From contig NC_079210.1 of NCBI RefSeq assembly GCF_026745355.1, positions 34,448,442-34,512,441 on the forward strand: a stretch of 64,000 nt of DNA, given 5' to 3'. Shown here in pieces: positions 59,452 to 64,000 of this stretch (its first letter is position 1; every line of letters begins with the position of its first letter). The stretch is from Beta vulgaris subsp. vulgaris (taxonomy: Eukaryota; Streptophyta; Magnoliopsida; Caryophyllales; Amaranthaceae). Below the pieces are notes generated by a model. It saw only the letters and a list, made by a program, of their open reading frames with translations. It was not told where the DNA came from and searched no databases. A program made the position numbers and the translations under genes.

Positions 59452-60424
59452 TCTTTTGTTGTATCTTGGCCGTGAGCCACTTGTACCTTTTTCTTTTTTG
59501 TACTTTGTTTTAGATTAGATTGTAATCATCTCTTCATATATGAAAAGCTATCTTTTTCAATCTCTATTGTGCTATGCTTTACTGTTTTTGACGTCTTACA
59601 TTACAACCCATATTTGTACCAAGTACAAAAGCAACTCGTCATAAATCCTTTGACGATCCAATCAGCTCTTTTGGCCGATTACATTAAGACCTTCATTAAT
59701 GTCTAAGTATAAAAGTAATTCGTCAACATTTTTATCTGACCCAGTTGTTTCTACTTTTCTGGACGTTCATACCAGATGCTCAAGCAAAGACTTTTTTAAT
59801 TTTGGGTTTCAAAAACTGCTAAGTTAATAGTTTGCTCGGCCAGAACCTGGGTAATCATTCGTCATTGGACAAAGACTTAGTCATTTATAAATTATGCCCC
59901 TATATGCCCCCTTCTTGGACGAGGAGTTTTATAACTTTCCCTGTTCAAGAAGGAGTTAAGACATAATTTTTAAATAACTTGGACTTTTTCTAAGAGTGAT
60001 TGTAACTCGTCCATCTTTGTTAAATTAGAAATAACTTGTTCCTTTACTAAGGTTGTTATTTCAATTTTTGGCTTTTGGACGGAAAGTAGATACCTTTACT
60101 AAGGCGTCCTAATTCCAGCCGACCTTGTTAGGAGATGTTTAACTCTTTAAGTAAACAACCGGCCAAATCTACATATTTATCCATTTAGACGATAACATAT
60201 TCGGCCACCTCCTAATGAAAGGTGCATTGTCTTTTTGCTTTGTTAAATTAATGACTTTGGACGATAGTATATAATTAAACAAATAACAAACAAAGTCATA
60301 GAGAAGTAGACTGTATTATATGAAGTTTGCTTGACGAATAGTCAAGTACATGTATACATTCTACTTTTTCATTGTAATGCATTAGTAAAAGATTACAATT
60401 TAGCAGGTGCCCTAAACAAAGTAT
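59452..60424. other. spacer between antisense ORF and integrase end, Tat-type element
   Basis: Non-coding, with 3' UTR-like sequence after the antisense ORF (TTTTTGTACTTTGTTTTAGA). GGACG/CGTCC and GGCCGA words continue at high density here although no protein is encoded. Confidence 0.55.
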
Positions 60425-63400
60425 TTTCTCAAAGTGTCAGAATTCCACGTCCTAGGAATGGGACGTCCGTCCATGCCTTCAGACGAAAGGTGCCATTCTG
60501 AACTACTTCGATTATTTTGTAGGGTCCTTCCCAGTTAGGGGTAAGCTTGCCTAACTCTTTGGCTCGGCCGACCGTTCCATTTTCCTTAAGACGAGGTCTC
60601 CCAGCTTTAACGGACGCCTTGCAACTCTTGTTGAATCCCTTGCCATTCTCAACTTGTATAGTTGCATTCTCAGCAAAGCATTGCCCCTGACTTCGGAACT
60701 AAGTCCAAAGCCGTCCTAAGAGCTGCCCAGTTAGCATCTTCTGAGTACATCATTACTTTAAGGTGGGTTCTTCAACCTCAATAGGAAGGACGCCTCAGAG
60801 CCATAGACCATCATAAAGGAGTCTCTCCTGTGGAATTCTTGGCCGTTGTCCTTATTGACCATAAGACCAGCTGCAATTCTTCTACCCAAAGCCCCTTTGC
60901 ATTGTCCAACTTCTTTTTAATCCCGGCCGAAAGAATCTTGTTAAAAGCCTCAACTTGCCCATTAGCCTGTGGATGAGCTACTGCGGCAAAGTGAGCCTTG
61001 ATTCCTTGGTCAGCCAACCATTGACGGAGCTTCGGTGTTTCAAATTTGGCCCTTATCAAAGACGATCGACTGGGGCATTCCAAACCTTGTAATCAAGTTC
61101 TTCCAGATGAACCCTTTGACGTCATTAGTGGTGATGCCTCTTAATGCTTCAGCTTCAACCCATTTTGTAAAGTAGTCCACAGCTACTATTACAAATTTCT
61201 TCTGGCCGGCAGCAATAGGAAAAGGCCCAAGAATGTCCATCCCCCATTTAGCAAAGGGAAGAGGAAAGAGAATTGGAGTCAAGTAATTGGACGGCTTTTG
61301 ATAGATATTACCATGCTTTTGGCAACTATCACATTTCTTGGCGTATAGCAGGGCGTCTTCTTTAAGGACGGCCAAAAGTAGCCCGTCCTGAGAGCCTTTT
61401 CTGCCAAAGCTCTTCCTCCAATGTGGGAAGCACAAGCTCCCTCATGCAACTCCTTTAAAACGTCCAAACCTTCCTTTCGGCTGATGCATTTGAGAAGAGG
61501 CCGATTGTAGGATTTCTTGTATAGAGTCTCATTCCACAACTCAAACCACTTGTCCCTTGCTTTCACATACTTAGCTTCAATTGGGTCAAGAGGCAAACGG
61601 CAGTTTTCTTAAATTCAATGATTGGGCTCATCCACTCATCTTCTCGGCTGAGAAACGAACTTCTCCGGCCTCAATGCTCTTGGCCGCTTTTACCTCCCAG
61701 AAGACTGTTCTAGGAACGTCTCCTCAGCCGAGCTGGCCAGCTTAGAAAGGGCATCAGCCTGATGATTCTCTGATCTGGGCACTTGATCTAGGACGAACCT
61801 TTTCAAAGACTTGATCTCTTCCTTGACTAAATTCATATCTTGCTCATGGACGCTTCCTTGCATTCAAACTCACCATTACCTGACTGACGACCAGCAGAGA
61901 GTCAGTTTTAGCTTCAATTTCCAAGGCTCCAGCCGCTTTGCACATTTTATGCCGGCTAAGAGAGCTTCATACTCTGCTCATTGTTGGACGCCTGGAACTT
62001 GAACTTCATTGCATACTCAAACTTATCCCTTCGGGGACTGAAAGATATCCCTGCCCCACATCCATTCGCGTTGAGGATCCATCTACCATTAAGGTCCAAT
62101 GACGCTTTCCCTCTCTGGATCTTGGACGGGTTCTATAGTGGCCGGGTAAGTTCTACAATGAAATCGCAAAGCTTGCCCTTTGATTGCCTTTCGAGGCTCA
62201 AATGTTAATCAAACATATTGAGCTCAACGGCCCTTTAACATCCGGCCAAAGCATCCATTTTATGCAATACTTGCCTCAGCGGCTGATCAGTATAAACAAG
62301 AATTGTGGCTAGAAGTAAGGCCTTAACTTCCGGCTGGCCATCAACAGAGCCAGGCCGAACTTTCTCAATGGACGAATACCTGTTTCCGCATCCTTCAATA
62401 CATGGCTCACAAAGTAGACGGTATTTGCACTGCGTCTCTCTCAGCAAGAGAACAGCACTTACCGCGAAAGGAGATACGGCCAGGTAAACGTACAATTTTT
62501 CTCCTTCGGCCGGACTGATCAATCTAGGCTGCTGCCGAAGATGATCTTTTACTTGCTGAAGCGCCACCTCAGCCTCTTCCGACCACTCAAACTTGGCATT
62601 CTTCTTGATAGTTGCAAAGAAATGGTGACATTTGTCCCCTGATTTCGAAAGAAACCGTCCAAGAGCAGCCAAACAGCCCGTCAACCGCTGAACTTCTTTG
62701 ACTTTGGACGGCGAAGACATATTCATAATAGCTTGAATTTTATCAGGATTTGCCTCAATCCCTCTCTGATCAACCAAATCCCAGAAATTTCCCAGCAACT
62801 CCCAACACGCATTTCTGCGGATTGAGCTTCAACTTAAACTTCCTCAAAGTAGGAAAGTTTCCCTCAAATCGTCCAGATGATCTTTTTCTTCTTACTCTTG
62901 ACGATCATGTCGTCGATATAGGCTTCCATATTTCGCCAAGTGCGGCTAAACACCGTGTTAATGAGCCTCTGAAATGTGGCTGGCGCATTTCTTAGGCCGA
63001 AGGGCATTCTGAGCCATCCATACAATCCTTTCTCAGTAATGAAGGAAGTTTTATCTTGATCATCCGGCCACATAGGAATCTGGTGGAAGCCGGAATAGGC
63101 GTCCATGAAACTCAGCAGGCATGGCGCCGTTGAATCCACCAGACGATCAATTTTAGGCAACGGAAAGCTGTCCTTAGGACAAGCCTTGTTCAGATCCGTA
63201 TAATCAACGCACATTCTCCAAGTGCCATTCGGCTTTGGAACCATCACAACATTTGCTACCCAATCTGGGTAATATGTTTCCCGGATGAACTTAGACTTGA
63301 GCAGCTTTTGGACTTCTTCATCAACGGCCTTATTTCTGGCCGGCCCAGGTGCCTCTTCTTTTGCCGAATAGGCTTCTGGCCCGGCTCAATGTTGAGCTTA

Positions 63401-63988
63401 TGACGCCACTTCAGGATCTATCCCAGGCATCTCCTCTACAGCATAGGCAAACACATCTTCAAATTCTCGCAGCAACGCAACTAAGGCGTCCTGAATCTCT
63501 GATCTCAAAACCGATCCTATTTTCAATGTCCTTTCCGGACGTTCTGGGTTTAAGCAAATTTCTACCGGACTTTCTACCGGCTCTGGACGTTCTAGTCCCA
63601 GATTCATTATAGCCATGATCTCTTCAAATGAATTTTTTCTTCTTTGATTGCCAAACACTTTCTCTTCTTGCTGGGCAAGCAACATGGACGGCTTCCTCAG
63701 GTAGAGGTACTCTTGAACTTTCTCAACTTCTTGCTTAAGCTCAACAATTTGGCCTTTCACTTTCTCGGCCGGATCATCCTCCTTGTCCTTTGGACGCTCT
63801 GCCCTCTCTTTCCATGATGATGGTTTAAGAGTGGTGAGGTAGCATTCTCTAGCAGCTTGCTGATCTCCATAGAGAGATCCAATCTTTCCCCCATCACACT
63901 CAAACTTCATTAACATCAGGTGGGTCACAATGACAGCCTTGATGTGATTTAAGGTAGGTCGCCCGAGAATGACATTATAAGCGGTCAA
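60425..63988 (-). pseudogene. Tat-type pol (protease end, RT, RNase H, integrase)
   Basis: On the - strand: YNVILGRPTLNHIKAV (protease C-terminal part) at 63988 on. A linker rich in Glu/Pro follows. RT at 63247-62864 with MCVDYTDLNKACPKDSFPLP, SFMDAYSGFHQIPM and the YIDD active site (62909-62920). RNase H at 62798-61600, broken by several stops and frameshifts. The integrase zinc and core region has CDSCQKHGN, MDILGPFPIAAGQ and DYFTKWVEAEAL, with a frameshift near 61050, then GIKAHFAAVAHPQANGQVEA carrying the third acidic residue. The C-terminal LGKLTPNWEGPYKI-like segment reaches about 60430 in broken frame. Dead, but all Ty3 pol domains can be traced. Confidence 0.85.
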
Positions 63989-64000
63989 GTCTCGTACTAC

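Larger units (their letters stand above)
55141..64000 (-). mobile_element. Ty3/gypsy Tat-type retrotransposon (right end outside window)
   Basis: The left LTR is at 55141-55766. On the - strand, protease, RT, RNase H and integrase run from 63988 down to about 60425 in Ty3 order. Between pol and this LTR is an accessory ORF on the opposite (+) strand, 56188-59451. The combination is typical of the Tat (Ogre/Retand) lineage, in which extra ORFs before gag or antisense after pol have been described. Gag and the other LTR are outside the window. Inserted in LINE ORF2. GGACG/CGTCC and GGCCG words are dense throughout. Confidence 0.85.

Overview
This is a plant nuclear genome window. It holds spliced genes with GT-AG introns, MITEs, plant-type Copia (Sirevirus) and Ty3/Tat retrotransposons, a plant LINE and a CACTA element. 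It is a eudicot; the repeat vocabulary (subterminal CAGTTCAGCT repeats, GG.CTGTTCTC termini) makes me lean to Caryophyllales/Amaranthaceae, but this is impression, not proof.

Region 1 (1-11.0 kb, + strand): the 3' two thirds of a protein phosphatase 5 (PP5) gene. The TPR exons lie upstream of the window. Eight exons from 4002 to 10504 encode the whole PPP catalytic domain. An alternative exon at 1914-2069 encodes transmembrane segments and keeps frame whether used or skipped. Its introns carry MITEs and an antisense LINE zinc-knuckle relic.

Region 2 (11-21 kb): a degraded gene fragment, SINE- and hAT-like small elements, and a tandem duplication of a receptor-like cytoplasmic pseudokinase of the ZED1-related (ZRK/RLCK-XII) type, both copies on the - strand. 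Copy 1 (13386-14637) is open and has lost the HRD and DFG residues. Copy 2 (19052-20273) carries a 1-nt frameshift. A truncated Sirevirus end sits between them.

Region 3 (21-24.4 kb): nested Stowaway-like MITEs, an element with CAGTTCAGCT subterminal arrays and an (ATT)n core, and AT-rich sequence.

Region 4 (24.4-64 kb): a Russian-doll nest. A + strand LINE (ORF1 with zinc knuckle, then endonuclease and reverse transcriptase) is split by (i) a solo LTR with 5-bp target duplication, (ii) a - strand Sirevirus (A, 26796-48622), itself split by (iii) a + strand Sirevirus (B, 34491-45241), (iv) a CACTA-type non-autonomous element (51605-53048) and (v) a - strand Ty3/Tat-type element (55141 to beyond the right edge) with an extra ORF antisense to its pol. 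All the retroelement genes carry stops or frameshifts. Nothing in the window looks like a new host defence or metabolic system. The most interesting signals are the PP5 membrane exon, the paired pseudokinases, the antisense accessory ORF, and element-specific short words dispersed through each retroelement.
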